Shown: positions 24,189 through 37,300 of the stretch, piece by piece | How the letters are laid out: each line of letters begins with the position of its first letter | Numbering within the stretch: position 1 is the first letter of the stretch | Source: Citrus sinensis | Taxonomy: Eukaryota > Streptophyta > Magnoliopsida > Sapindales > Rutaceae | DNA: 64,000 bases | Assembly (NCBI RefSeq): GCF_022201045.2 | Contig: NC_068558.1 | Location: 49,331,501 to 49,395,500 of the forward strand | Direction of reading: 5' to 3' | Notes under the pieces: model-generated | What the model saw: only the letters and a program-made list of their open reading frames with translations | What the model was told of the DNA's origin: nothing | Database searches by the model: none | Made by a program: the position numbers and the translations under genes

Positions 24189-27100
24189 ATGAAGAGTGCA
24201 AGTTCGCCGGTGCACAGAGCTGCGATATTGCCGTCTCCAATCTTTTTATGGAGGTTCAAGGTGTTTTGTTTTTTGTCGTTTACCATTACTGATTTATTTT
24301 GTCCAATCACCAGTCTTGCTAAGCTTGATTTAACACATTTATTATTTTCAAGTCATCTAATATTTAACATACACCAGAAAGGAAAAGTCACCAAGGCTGC
24401 ATTGCTTAGCTTGTACTTTTCTGGAATTCGCATTTGTTTTCACATCAGAACTTCGGAGTTCAATATCTAATGTAGACTGTTTTTCCAGGTGATGTTGTTT
24501 CTGATATGGGGCATTGGTTGCTGCAAGGTCAGTGGTCTTACTTGATCTCATTCTTCTGTACTACACAGCTTAGGAGGCTGTGCTCACATAGTTCATAGTG
24601 GAATTATTTGGTTTTGGTTTGACAGATTGGATGGGAATCTGTTCTGAGAATGGGAGTAGATTTGCGGGATTTGTTCTTGTATGAGGCATTCTTGTATTAC
24701 AACCCTCTCCTTTTGGTGGTGAGTTGGCATTTATCTATTTAAGAACAGGTTCCTTCTAGATTTAAGATCTTCGTACAACTTTTTGTGTTCGACTTTTTGG
24801 TTTTTCTTGCAGACAATGATGGTTTGGCTTTGGGGAGTGAACTTATGGGTCTTCTCGCAGGGCAGTGCTAATTACGCGAAAATATTTGATCTCGATCAAA
24901 ACCACCTCACTCACCACGAAATTTGGAAGGTACTAAAGCTCTTCCGGTGATACCTTTTTCTCTGGTGGTTACATTTACAGCAAATGCGGAAAGAACCTCA
25001 TTTAGTGCTGAAATTCTTGAATTCTCTTGCTTGAGCCTTAATTTTTTATGCAGAACAACGTGTCCTCAGTGACTCTCTTTAGTTTACGTGAAACTCAAAA
25101 GCAAAAACTTTTTATTGCTCAATGAATGAACATGTAAATTGAGTAAATGATGCATATTGCTGCTACTTTTCAGATTATTACAATTTTTAAAAAATTAAAT
25201 AAATAAAATTACCTAGTGTAATCTATTTTCTTTCTTCCATAGCATGTCATGTTCAGGCATGACTGACTTTCTCCTACAATTAACAGTTTCTGATTTCTAA
25301 CGTGCAGTGTAGTATTTGGATGACAATTATTGTACCAACTAGCATGACAGCATACCTTTATCTGTATTCTCATGGAGAAGTATCATTGGCAGCGTCACAA
25401 CCTGTGTAATATCTGCCCTGTTTCTTGTTTTGCTGCTATTTCGCTATCCTTGAATATTTCTTCCTTTTTCAGGAAATAGTTAAATCTTTCTATTTCGTAT
25501 GCTTTTGGTTTCTTCTCCTATACTAATGCTTTCTGCATTGAAAAGAATGGCCCTAATCTTGCCTTCGTCAAAAGGTGCATCTAATTAGTGGCGCTAAGCT
25601 TTTATGTGTACATTGCAGGTACTCTTGTATATTGCTATTGCTATAGTTCTGATTTTCCCCTTTGATATCTTCTACTTGTCATCTCGTTACTTCTTTTTAA
25701 GGACTCTATGGCGGATAGCTCTTCCTCTGCAGGCAAGTTGATGATGTAGTTTCAATCTAGTGTCTTTTATTCTTTTTTTTTGTAATTCCGTTTGACTGAC
25801 AAATATAAAAGAATTTACTTAAAACATCTCTGGTCAACTAAAAAACACCATACCTTCAGTGTTCTTTCGCATTTAACATAGTCATTGAATAGGATGAATC
25901 TTCGCTTTTCAACAGGCAATTACATTTCCTGACTTTTTCTTGGCTGATATTCTGACCTCGATGGCAAAGGTATGGGCCTATAGCCTTGTTTAGCAAATAT
26001 GCTTATATGCTTTCTATTTATGTGCAAACAATTGTCACATGGGAAATACAAACTGTCATGCTCTCATGTGCTTTCTCAACCTAACCTATAGCTATTTTAT
26101 TGTGAAAATTTGGATATAAACATAAGATACATATATTCTTTCTTGTTGCTTGTAATTTTTAATGTTGTGCAGGTGTTTTCAGATCTGGAACGTTCAATCT
26201 GTCGAATGGTTCATCGACAGGTTAGTTTTCTAATATTGGAGTTAGACTTTATGCAAATTATTTTATAAAAAATCTGTTGTGTATCTTTTGATACTACTAA
26301 TATGAACCATGCTGCTGCTTCTATTTTTATCTTTATTAGCTCTAGTTAGCAATTTGTAAACGCAACATTTTAGTACTCGTAGGATTCAAGTCAGAGAGAC
26401 TAGAGAGTATAACTTTTTGGAGTGCGTGGTCCGAAAATAATCTTTCCCTCCAACGCAGGTAGCCACAATTGCCTGGTTTGAGGCGGATTCAGTTTGTGGT
26501 AGTCACTCAATAGCAATTCCACTGGTGCTTGTTTTCCCTTATCTCTGTCGTTTATTGCAATGTCTTCGTCAGTACAAGGATACAAAGGAAAAGACAACCC
26601 TTTTAAATGGTACTAACTCTCAGTGACCTATTTTTCCTATAACTACTATCTATTAATTAATTTATATTTTAATAAAATTAGGATAGCAAATGCTACATTT
26701 TTTGTTCGTGTTAACCATGCAGTTGGAACTTTTTTTGCTACATTTTTATCAATATTTAGAGGAATAATCTCCACATAATTACATAACTTTAATTTTGTTA
26801 GCTTTTGTGGATCTAAGCTTATAAATATTTGTATCTAAGGTAACTGGATATGCTCATTCATGATTGCAACTTGTATTGATATTTTCTCCATGGCCATAAT
26901 AATACGTTAACTCTTTTGGCTTGTGATTTTCAGCTTTAAAATATTCAACGGCAGTCCCAGTGATTTTTCTTTCAGCCCTCAAATATCATGTTTTCCCTCA
27001 TAAGTGGTCATCCGTTTATCGCCCACTCTGGCTTCTCTCAAGTGTTATCAATTCACTATATTCATTTTACTGGGATGTAACTCGAGATTGGGACCTGAGG

Positions 27101-27842
27101 TATGCTAAATTTTTCGTATTACCACAAAGCTTTTGCAAGAGCATTTATGCTTGGGCAGGTAGGGGAAAAAGAAAAAGGATGTGAAGGAGATCCCTAAGCA
27201 GAAAGATAAATCTTACAATTTTTGTTTTTTATGGTACCAACAAAATTTACATTTCTATAAATATACAGTCCTACAGTTTCACCATAAAAAGGCATAATGT
27301 GAGAATTAGCTTATAATTCTTTACCTCCTTACTTAAGATACCAAGAGAAAGAGTAAGTGACAAGCATCGCCAGTTGTGAGTTTTCAATATTCTCATGATA
27401 ATTAACACGTGTTTACCTTGTTTCTCAGTGGCTTCTCTAGGATTTTCAAGTTCAACAAACCAAGTTTTTTTTCCAATCTGTTATATGGACGACAATGGGT
27501 AAGATTTGTACTCATCTTAATTGTCTATACTCTGCCACTAGGCAGATTAATGCCTAATCAATTTTTATTTGTGAATGATAGATTTATTTTTGGGTTATTG
27601 GAAGCAACTTGATTCTGCGTTGCACATGGACGTACAAACTCTCGGCACATTTGCGCCATAACCACCTGACTGTATTTGCAGTTGCCGTCCTTGAGATGCT
27701 GAGGCGCTTCCAATGGATATTCTTTCGAGTAGAAAGTGAGTGGAATAAAATTACTAAGTCAAGCTTCCAGCTTCCAACGAGTGAAATGCTAAAGGAAGAT
27801 GAGAAATTAAAATTACTTGCCTCAACTAATCACGACATATAG
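24189..27842 (+). CDS. EXS-domain (ERD1/XPR1/SYG1) membrane protein
   Basis: Twelve exons (24189-24260, 24489-24527, 24626-24718, 24813-24929, 25308-25403, 25619-25732, 25916-25969, 26173-26220, 26459-26609, 26934-27099, 27429-27498, 27582-27842) give about 426 residues in frame. The product is an EXS-only protein without an SPX domain, like the proteins often named SPX and EXS domain-containing protein 1. Seen: several membrane segments in the first half (for example IAIAIVLIFPFDIFYLSSRYF), then the EXS core with PDFFLADILTSMAKVFSDLE, the QCLRQYKDT stretch, LKYSTAVPVIFLSALKY, INSLYSFYWDVTRDWDL and the C-terminal LEMLRRFQWIFFRVESEW. Yeast and animal relatives act in Golgi sorting or phosphate export; its substrate here is unknown. 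Intron 6 begins with GC, not GT. The last exon reads to TAG with no further intron. Confidence 0.87.
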
Positions 27843-28657
27843 AGTACATAGACATCCCACCTGTTCTCGTCTCCTGCCTTACAATATAGCATCAAATTAA
27901 ATTCATTGTTTGGACTGATGAATATTTCAGTCGGAAACATTTTGCTGCATCTCAGTGCTGTCTTGTAAAAGCTTATCTTTGCTCAAGAGAGAATTCAACA
28001 CACGGCATTCTAGGATGATGGATAGACCCTAGCTATTCTGGGGTCCAATTTTTTCAAAAATTATGTAAAACGATTCCGTTCCATGAAAAACCTCTGCCGA
28101 TAGTTTTAGTTCCTCGTATACAATCAAAATGGTTCTTCTTCCAATAGGATGAAATGACAAACAAGTTTGTTGAAACTTTTCTTCTGAGATTTAGTGAAAC
28201 ATGACAATGTAGTGGGGATCTAAATTAAAAATCAAATGTCAGGATTCCTAAACTTATTGATATGCGCGTATTAGTTGCACTTTTCAGAAGAATAATGCTT
28301 GGGACGGGAGGAACCCAAGCAATTTCCTTGCTTTAATACAAAATTAAAGGAATCATGATGCAAAAGAAAGAAAGAAGTGTTTGTTTTTTTATTCGTCGGG
28401 TAGTTATAATTGGCTTCAACTTTCAATAAAGTACAAAAAGCAAGAAGGGTAGTTTGGTAAGCAACAACAGCATCGTTCGTGCCCATAAACTGCAAGTTCA
28501 ACTTCCCACCATTAAAACCGCCAAAACTGACCCCTGGATCACACCTCTCCTGCTCTCAACTTCCCTTTCTTTCTTTCTTTTATTTATTTAAATCCCCCCC
28601 CGGGGAAAACATTCACCTTTATCTGAAAATTATCATTATTCATTCAAATAAATAGAT
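27843..28657. other. Intergenic region
   Basis: This gap contains the 3' UTR of the EXS gene and the promoter of the LysM gene. CTTTCTTTCTTTC repeats at 28564-28580 and a CCCCCCC run lie just before the LysM start. No other gene was recognised. Confidence 0.55.
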
Positions 28658-29035
28658 ATGGCTTGCAAGCTGTGCTCTCAAAGATCAAGCTCTACAGGCA
28701 CAGGCATCGGCATAGCTGACGCGGCAACTTCGTTGTATTACTGTGCGTTTGTCTTAGTGGGTATTCTATTGCTAAGCAGTTGCAGCTCCTCCAGCAGCAG
28801 AGATCAAGATAGAGATACCAGTGTATCAATCGAAGGCACCAGCCGGATGGTTTTGAACAAGTACGAGTACAGCCGACCGTGTGATGAAATATATGTAGTT
28901 GGTGAAGGAGAAACCCTACACACCATCAGCGATAAATGCGGTGACCCTTTTATTGTTGAGCACAATCCTCATATTCATGATCCTGATGATCTCTTTCCTG
29001 GGCTCGTTATCAAGATTACTGCTCCTCCTTTCTAA
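28658..29035 (+). CDS. Small LysM-domain protein
   Basis: A single-exon gene of 125 residues. Residues 25-42 form one hydrophobic segment (SLYYCAFVLVGILLLSSC), either an uncleaved anchor or a late signal peptide. A Ser-rich linker with SCSSSSSRDQDRD follows. Residues 78-122 make one LysM fold: YVVGEGETLHTISDKCGDPF, then VEHNPHIHDPDDLFPGLVIKI. LysM domains bind N-acetylglucosamine polymers such as chitin or peptidoglycan, but single small plant proteins of this type (Arabidopsis At5g62150-like, from recall) have no settled function. The start ATG is preceded by an A-rich leader and no upstream in-frame ATG gives a longer sensible N-terminus. Confidence 0.85.
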   Translation: MACKLCSQRSSSTGTGIGIADAATSLYYCAFVLVGILLLSSCSSSSSRDQDRDTSVSIEGTSRMVLNKYEYSRPCDEIYVVGEGETLHTISDKCGDPFIVEHNPHIHDPDDLFPGLVIKITAPPF

Positions 29036-32000
29036 GCACTACTTTATTGAATGTTAAGCTAGTTTCCTAGCTACAGCTAATTCCTAGATTGTTTCTATGC
29101 GTATATGTACTCGCAATTGTTATCATCTGGCTATGCATATACACAGATGAAGTGTCGCAAAATATTAAAATATACTTTTCATGTATTTGTAATTCTGTTT
29201 GTCGAATCAAACTTTTTGAGTAGTCTTCGTAGACAAACTGAAATTGAAAAAGGGAGGAAAAATTGAATTAACGTGTAGGCATAAACAAATCATTGTTAAA
29301 AATTAGTTGGACCATAATAATAATCTTGAATCATCAATTTTGAACGTACTGACTAAGGTTATAAAATAAAATTTGAAATGCAATATTGGTAAGTTAACCA
29401 TAATGCCTAAAGTGGGTATAATTTGTATGGAATCTTCAAATACTTGCACCATCTTTTTGGGTTTTGCAGTTTTAATCGGTTGTCTGTGATAAAATACAAT
29501 AAGAACATATTTTACATTTGTGAATAGAATGATATGATGTTAGTTATTATTGAAATGATAGTTAAAAGAATAACATGAAGGAAAAATACGTGTTGTGTAA
29601 GTTAAGATAACATACATATACGGGTAGGTGTCTTCTTCCTCCTATCTTCAACGTAAACTCAATTGAATATGAGAGTGTAGCCAGATACTTTCCTGGAATT
29701 GTGTTTAAATAATTCAAGATAAGATCACATAATGGAAACTTGAAGAGCTTGAGGATGTGAGATTTTGAGTCATATTTCCCACTTGATTAGAATCTGAACT
29801 GAAAATGACATAGACAGACGACAGTGAGTGGGGGTAGCTTCGTTTCTAAGAGTAGATATAAAATTTTACTTATGATGCTTGCTTAATCAATAAGTAGAGT
29901 CAACAACCCCCGTCCAATAAATTTGTATCCAAGGTAGGGGAAGAAGTTAGTTGCCGCAGTCTCAACCCCCAAACTCACACATTCACATATCCAGATGAAA
30001 TTAGTCGCAGGCTTTGTAGCCACTAAATTGGGTTTTTCTTCAACGGGCTTCCGCCTAGAAACAAGTTTTCCAAATGGGTAAGTCAGATCAAACTTAAAGC
30101 CCATTATGAAAATTGTTAGCCCATGTTGGTTAAGACAGTTGCTACGCCACCCTTCTGCAGACTAGCTCGGCATAAGAAGAGCTTGATGTGGTGCATATAA
30201 TTCACATGAAAATTATGTTCAGCAGATGGAACGAAGGGCTTCAACTTCTTGTCCCCTAGATCCAATTTTCCTGCCCTTTTCCCCACAGCTTTTTCGGTAA
30301 CTTTCCCATGAGTGATCATTAAGTAACTGTGCGAGTGCACTGACCCATCGATGAATTATATATGTCCACGTTATGGTGTTTAGAATCTCAAACTCTCTTC
30401 AACTATATGGATTTTGTTTCAAAATGGATATCTACTTGTTCGTCAGTGGGTAGTTTTTATTACTCACTTGAATATGATAGGCTTACTGCGTAGATGATGG
30501 GATAACTTTACATGTCTGGCTATCTTAGCCAGCTTATCAATTAACTTAAACGTGTCCTCATTCATAAGTCATAATCCCTCAAAAGACATATATTTGACCT
30601 GAAACATCTCGAATTTATTCATTTAAAGTAAGATTGTACTCATTCAATACATGAAAAATAAACCATTAAGTTAATAAGTTATGAAATTATTAATATCCAA
30701 ATGATGAAGATCATTTTCTTCGCATTTGGACTGAAAATATTGAAATACTAAGTGGAGAGTTGCTCAGTCTTTGTTATTCATTAAGTTGACTGCACAAACC
30801 AAAACTTATCCTAATTAAAGTGAAAGTCCCATCATTCATCATTTGAGATGCTACCCTTTTTGTGGTCGTTACTGTGATTTAAGATTTGTTCGATTGCCAA
30901 CATAATTAATTAAAGATTAAAGAGGTTTAATTGCTCTATCAAGGAGAACAAAAAAGTTATCTGGTCGCATATCCCGTATGCTTGCAGTGGTTGATTTCGT
31001 GATCTGAAATCTCGACTCATGAAACGCATACTTTTTCTTGTGTTAAATAATACTATATACTCTCTATTATTATATAATCTTTTTAGAAAACAATAATGAG
31101 GCTCCCATATCATGAACATAAGTAGCATTAGCATGTGTTCTTGCCCTACCCTATAGCTAAAAAGAAGGTATAAAGGATGTTGTTGTTGATTTTCATTTCC
31201 AGCACTAAACCACAGTACGTGATTATTGTTATTTGTCGTTGTATGAAAAAAAGAAGGTGGGTTTCTCGAACTGTGGCCACAAACTTTTTGGCTTCTCCCA
31301 TCAAATGAATAATCATGCTCATCCACATGCGGCCTAATCTGTACAGAATCACCAACTGTGTCGCTGCTGTTGTTGCTGCTGCTGATATTTCAAAGATTAT
31401 ATTGCTCTGTGGATGAGAAAAATGGCCAAGTTAAATCAGCTGTACAATGAAGCACTAAGATAATTATCATATTATAGTAACAAGTGTGAATTTAATATTT
31501 ATTTTTATATCGTACGGTCATTATTAATGTACGTAAAATTGATATAATTTAACGGGACTCATAAACTTATACATATTAAAAAAAAAACTTGGATGATGTG
31601 TGTGTATATATATAGTAATTAATTTAGATGATGATGAAGCCGAATATTAAATTTAAATTTCACTGTTTCTAGTAAACAAAGACAGCAGATTCTGCTAAAT
31701 CCGACATGCAAATAATCCCATGTAATCGTGACAATACAAGCATAGCATGAGTGCATAATGTGTGTGTTTCTTAGTAATCATACAAATTAATAATATTGAA
31801 GCTGCATTGTCACTCTCTTTATGTATTATATATATATACACTCTACTTTCTCACGTGAACGTGGGATCCATCCGCATATCCATTTACCTAAATAACCAGC
31901 TAGTTTCTTTCTGCCGAGACTAAAATATGATCAAACACTTTTTAACTAGCTATGCATAACATTATTTTTTGTTTTGATTCTGAGGAATATACGATCAATC

Positions 32001-33759
32001 ATGCTTATAATTTATATTTACTTGACTTACTTCCAAACCAATTCCAGCTCTGATATATTATTAAACTATTGTACTGATCTGGTGATTTTGATCAAAAGGC
32101 GACAGTAACTCGATGCATATTATATTACATGGCAAATTAAGAGTTCAAAGCATACATAATATAATTTTAACTAAAGTGGGATTTTCCATCGTGCCAAACA
32201 GGAAAAAAAGAAATGAAAAGAAAAAAGGAGTGGGATTTTCCATGGTGGCCTTTCATTTCCCAGACAGCCGACTGAACAAATTATCAACACGTGTCTACTA
32301 TTCGGTGGTGATAGGTAATAAATGGTGGCAATATTCTTTGTTTTACTCATGAAACTTGCAGCACTATTAATGACACATTGTACAGAGGAAATGGACCCTT
32401 CAAAATGCAGATTAAAACCCATCCCATCTCTTGCATGCCATTTCTTTCTTTCCAGTGCAGACTTGCCGTGTTTATATTTTTGAAGCTCTAACTTCCCACT
32501 TTTGATTTGCCGGCCGTAGAAACAGGCTCTCCGCCTTCAACTCTCAAGCTAAGCAAGCTTTCGCTTCAAGCCAAATTTTGTCCCCATTAACATTCGACAA
32601 GGGTTTACTGCGGCAAGCTAGGTAAAATATTTACGTATTAGATATGCTGTAAGTCAAATTAATTAATTAATTAATTGCATGACGCTTTTCCGGTTACTAT
32701 ACTGCCGCTAAGTAACGTGCATGGGTTTTCTGAATCTACCTATATGCACACACACAGCCCCCCCCTACCTTCATATGCAGATCTAGTTGAATGTATTAGT
32801 CGCAGCAATAATTTAACTCGCGGCTATACATTTTTTGCTCTCTTTTTTTTTTCCTCACCATCTTTACTCCACTTGTCAACTTAATTAATTCGTCGGTGAG
32901 CATGCAGCAGCAGCTCTGTTAATTCATTCACTTCTGCTACTCAATGATATTTACTACAATATATATATTGGTATGATTAATTATCTGGAGTTCTTCCCTC
33001 CAGTTGGATGCTATGAGGAATCTAGATTCAGAAAAATATAATATGAAGAACTAAGAATATTGATTGCAAAAATTTAATATCATCTAAATACACGAACTTA
33101 TTAAAGCCATTTTTGGGCCCTAATATATATATATATATATATGTGGTGGGAAATTCACAATTAATTCGATCATTAAAACTCCTCAAGCATATATATATAT
33201 AGGTTCTCTTTCAGCCGCTGAAGTCGTATGTGTTGCCTTCAACCGTGCTTCTTAATTTCTTTTTTTTTTTTTCATTATTTGTTTACTATTATTATTATTT
33301 TGACGACGACCATAATTCAAGTCCTTTTTCTTTCAGTGAACACTGAATACTCAGTTGATTTGTTGGGTAACAAAAATACCATTTTTTTTTTATCTTTAAA
33401 ATATTTGCTTAATTTTGGAATTATATATATGACCAGATAAACTGAACATAAAATCCAAAAATTTTAGTGATAATATTTTTTTATATTAGTAATTAATTTT
33501 GTTGAAACTTCAATTTTCTACCATATGAAACCTTCATTTTTGCTCACTATTTTAAATTCGATATAGTATTGACGATAATTGTATTATATATTAATATGTG
33601 AGCTCAAAAATAAAAATCTAATACAACAACGTACCGTATCTAGCAATTTATTACCGAATAACTGAAGTAAAAATGCAATTAAAAAAAAAAGAAAAGAAAA
33701 GAAAACTGAAGTAAATATTATAATATTAACAAAATACAGTTGTTGTATTTTGGAATTTG

Positions 33760-33767
33760 GGATATCC
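33760..33767 (+). promoter_or_regulatory. P1BS-like PHR1 binding site
   Basis: GGATATCC fits the GNATATNC consensus bound by PHR1-family factors under phosphate starvation. It lies about 110 bp before the TATA-like sequence of the SPX-MFS gene, whose product class is tied to phosphate storage. The motif alone is expected about once per 4 kb by chance. Confidence 0.45.
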
Positions 33768-33869
33768 ATCCAAATACGTACAATTATTTAACATTAACGG
33801 CAAGGTTAAGTCAGTTAACGTTAGTGCCCGCGGCTCCCGTTCCCACGGGTGACAGGTCAGGTCACGTGC

Positions 33870-33879
33870 CGTATAAAAT
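33870..33879 (+). promoter_or_regulatory. Putative TATA box of the SPX-MFS gene
   Basis: GTATAAAATG lies in a GC-richer patch with a CACGTG G-box core a few bases upstream, about 490 bp before the start codon. The long distance implies a long 5' UTR or a leader intron. Confidence 0.4.
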
Positions 33880-34361
33880 GCCGTTTCCCGAAATTTGATT
33901 TCATTAACTAAAATACAAAATTTCGCGCGACTGTCATCAGTCATGACACCGCAGCGCCTCTTCTCAGTTCTCGGAAAGCAATGCAACACGTTTTTCTCTG
34001 ATTTTAAAGGTTCAGGGTTTCGCGTGCCAACTGTTTGTTTAAAGTTAAAAAAAAAAGCATGTGAGAAAGAGACCTTTTTATCTTTTATGTTGCTGATGAT
34101 TCTTCATGCCTGAGACTGTCGCATTTCTGGGTTTGTTTGTTTTGTCGACTCGAGTGTAACTTCATGTGATTCTTTGTAGTTGTAGGCCCAAATTAGGGTT
34201 TTCGTCACTGCCCAAAATCAAAATTTTGGTTTTACTTACGTGGTTTTATGTTGTGGTTTAGTGGGTTCTTTTCCTTTAAAGTTTATTCGAACTTTTTTGT
34301 TTTGCATAACATTTGATCATATTTTAATTTTAGGGCATTATTGAATATTGTTTCCTGAGAG

Positions 34362-37300
34362 ATGGTTGCATTTGGGAAGAAGTTGAAAGAAACACAAATT
34401 CAAGAATGGCAAGGGTATGTACTTCTAGTACCTTTCAATGGTAAATATACAAATGCCAAGTGAAATTTATGTTTCCTGTTTGTGCTTTTAATATAATTTT
34501 CTCCTTTTATTATGGTTATCTGAATGCGTACTTCTTTTTTTCAGATATTATATCAACTATAAGTTACTGAAGAAGAAAGTCAACCGATACACGCAACAAA
34601 TTCAAGTCGGGGCAGAAAATCGTCTTAATGTACTCAAGGACTTTGCAAGAATGCTTGATGATCAGGTAAGTTGTAGCCACCGGAATACATGAATTAATAC
34701 TACTCACAATGGCATGAATAAAATAAAGTGAGTCCTAAACATAATGATTAACTGGAGGGTTACACTCTGCCTAACGATGCTTAGTTCTCATGCCGTTCAT
34801 TTGAACCATAAATGACTGGAGTCAATCTTTATTACATGCAAGCAAAATACATACCCACACACAGATACTCAGTATACGGTTATGTATGTCAACACGTTGT
34901 AGTGCTAGTTTCCTTCGTTTGTAAGAGAAATTACTTGCTGATTTGGAAAAAGATGGTGCTGCGTCTGTTACAGCTCTTAGCTTACTGATTACCACATCAA
35001 TGAGTGTCTCTGGATAAAGCAAGTGTTATAGTATTTATTTATTTTAAGAAATAAGGCCATATCTGCTGCTTCTTTTTACAACTTCAGATTGAAAAGATTG
35101 TATTGTTTCTACTGGAACAACAAGGAGCACTAGCGAGCAGATTATCAGATCTTGGAGAACATCACGATGCCCTTTCACAGCACCAAGATGGATCAAGAAT
35201 TTCTGAACTACAGGAAGCATATAGAGCTGTTGGACATGATCTTTTAAGGCTTCTCTTTTTCGTTGAGATGAATGCTACTGGTCTGCGTAAGATTTTGAAA
35301 AAGTTTGATAAGCGCTTTGGCTATAGATTCACCGATTACTATGTCAAGACCCGTGCCAATCATCCATATTCTCAGCTGCGACAAGTTTTTAAGCATGTGG
35401 TAATGTGCTCAAATTTATAATCAAAAGTTCTTTACTCAATCATATTTCAATGACTTTTCAATTGTCTGTTTCTTAACAAAAGTTTGGTTACCTTCCCATG
35501 TTTCTTAGTTACACTGTTTTTACACATTTTATGCATATATAACTATACAAAACCTGCCCCAAGGGGTGTGGCCAAGTGGATTTCAAGTAGCTTTATTTGG
35601 CTAGCCACCTGAGTTCGGATCCTGGGGGAGGTAGAAGGCTAAAATAATTGATTGGCTTAGCCCACCTCTCTACCTTAAAAAAAAAAAAAGAAAAAAGAAA
35701 ATGAACGAGATAGTAACTGCATATGCAGGGTATTGGTGCTGTTGTTGGAGCAATATCTCGCAATCTTGCGGAACTTCAAGACCATCAGGGGAGCTACATT
35801 TCCATATATGATCAGCCTGCTCTATCTCACCCGGTTGTCTCTCGCATCCACTGATATATGCAATATTTATTACTCCTTTTCTCTTTAGCAATGTATATTG
35901 AGTTTCCAATTTGGTAACGAAGTTCTTATTTGACTTCCTCAAATCAACTTTCAGAATGTATCTGTGGGTAAAAAGCCTTTCTTCCTCTATGTAAAATTCA
36001 ACTAGATTCTCTTCTTAAATACAAAACTTGAAATTTTTCCCTGTTCTATTGTGAGTACATAACTACTGGATTTTAGAATATGCAACACTATTGCGCTAAC
36101 ATCTTGTGAGGTGGTAACTTAGTTTCTGTCTGGTTTGTGCTCTTGAATTGCTTTTGCATATTCTGCTCCTCCTGCAGCTAGTTGATTGCCTTGGAAAACG
36201 ACAAAGAGTGTTTTTTGTATGTTTGATGTGAGTTACATGTTTTAGCTGAATATTGGAAATGATTCATTACTGCAACTTTAAATAGTAGTACCAGTCACCT
36301 CTTTATTGATTCAGAATGTAGTTCATGTATATACGTGGTATGTTTTGAATAAGTAAATTGACGAGTATGTTTTGTAATATTTTACAGGATCCTGTAGTCG
36401 ATTCTATTAAAGCAGCTGTGAACAGGTTGTCTCACTCAACAAATTTCCTTGAGTTCTTGGGAAAGCATGCTTTTATTATGCAAGAGGAGTTACCAAGTCC
36501 TTCTGGAGACCAAGATGTTGAGCAGAGATATCATTTTACTTCACTTCTGCTGAACTTGGTAAACACGTTTCTGTATATGGTCAACACATATGTTATTGTC
36601 CCTACAGCTGATAACTACTCCCTCAGCCTTGGAGCTGCGGCAACTCTTTGTGGTGTCATAATTGGGTCGATGGCTGTTGCACAAGTGTTTTCTTCAGTTT
36701 ATTTTAGTGCATGGTCAAATAGATCATACTTGAAACCACTTGTGTTCAGCAGCATTGTTCTTCTTGTTGGAAACACCTTATATGCAATGGCTTATGATCT
36801 TAATTCCATAGCAGTTCTTCTGATAGGTCGGCTATTTTGTGGGTAAGTGGCTCATTTCTTGGTCATTGAATCTCGCATTTGATTTGTTTGTTTTGTGACT
36901 ATTGTTCCGTATCATTATCAATCAACAGGCTCTTTACTGCATGAAGTTTTGGAATGACCAAACAAGTATGAGTAAAAGAGGTCTTCAATAACAATGACAT
37001 TTAGAGTAAATACTGATATTGTCTTGTTCTGATGCCAGTTGCACAGTTTCAATTGTTGGAATTTGGATTAATGTGGGAACTCCTTTTTTGTGTGTGATTG
37101 ACTTACAATTATGACAAATATGAAGTTTAACTTGAATTTTGGATTTTAAGATATCAATTCTAAGTGGATGCATATTAATTTAAAAATTAGTGGAAAATTT
37201 TTTATGTGAAACTCTCTCTAACATTTCAGTTTCTTTTTCTTCTCCTCTGTTTTCTTTTTGACAGAGCTCTGGTGTGAATTTCTAATACCATAGAAGTGAT

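Larger units (their letters stand above)
29036..34361. other. Large intergenic region
   Basis: This 5.3-kb gap is mostly AT-rich. Several minus-strand frames of 70-140 codons (29883-30104, 30116-30340, 30910-31355) match no family I know. TA runs occur at 33122-33141 and 33191-33203. The right end is the promoter and leader of the SPX-MFS gene: a PHR1-type site, a G-box-like TCACGTGCC near 33861 and a TATA-like GTATAAAATG at 33870. A long transcript without coding capacity around 32450-33250 is possible, but nothing shows it directly. Confidence 0.5.

Noticed and set aside
29883-30340. Two consecutive minus-strand frames of about 73 codons
   Set aside because: I tried to see transposon or gene signatures and found none; no splice context joins them convincingly.
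32440-33250. Possible microRNA gene or non-coding transcript
   Set aside because: I looked for common conserved plant miRNA sequences and found none; only a small CTGGAG/CTCCAG stem near 32982 was seen.
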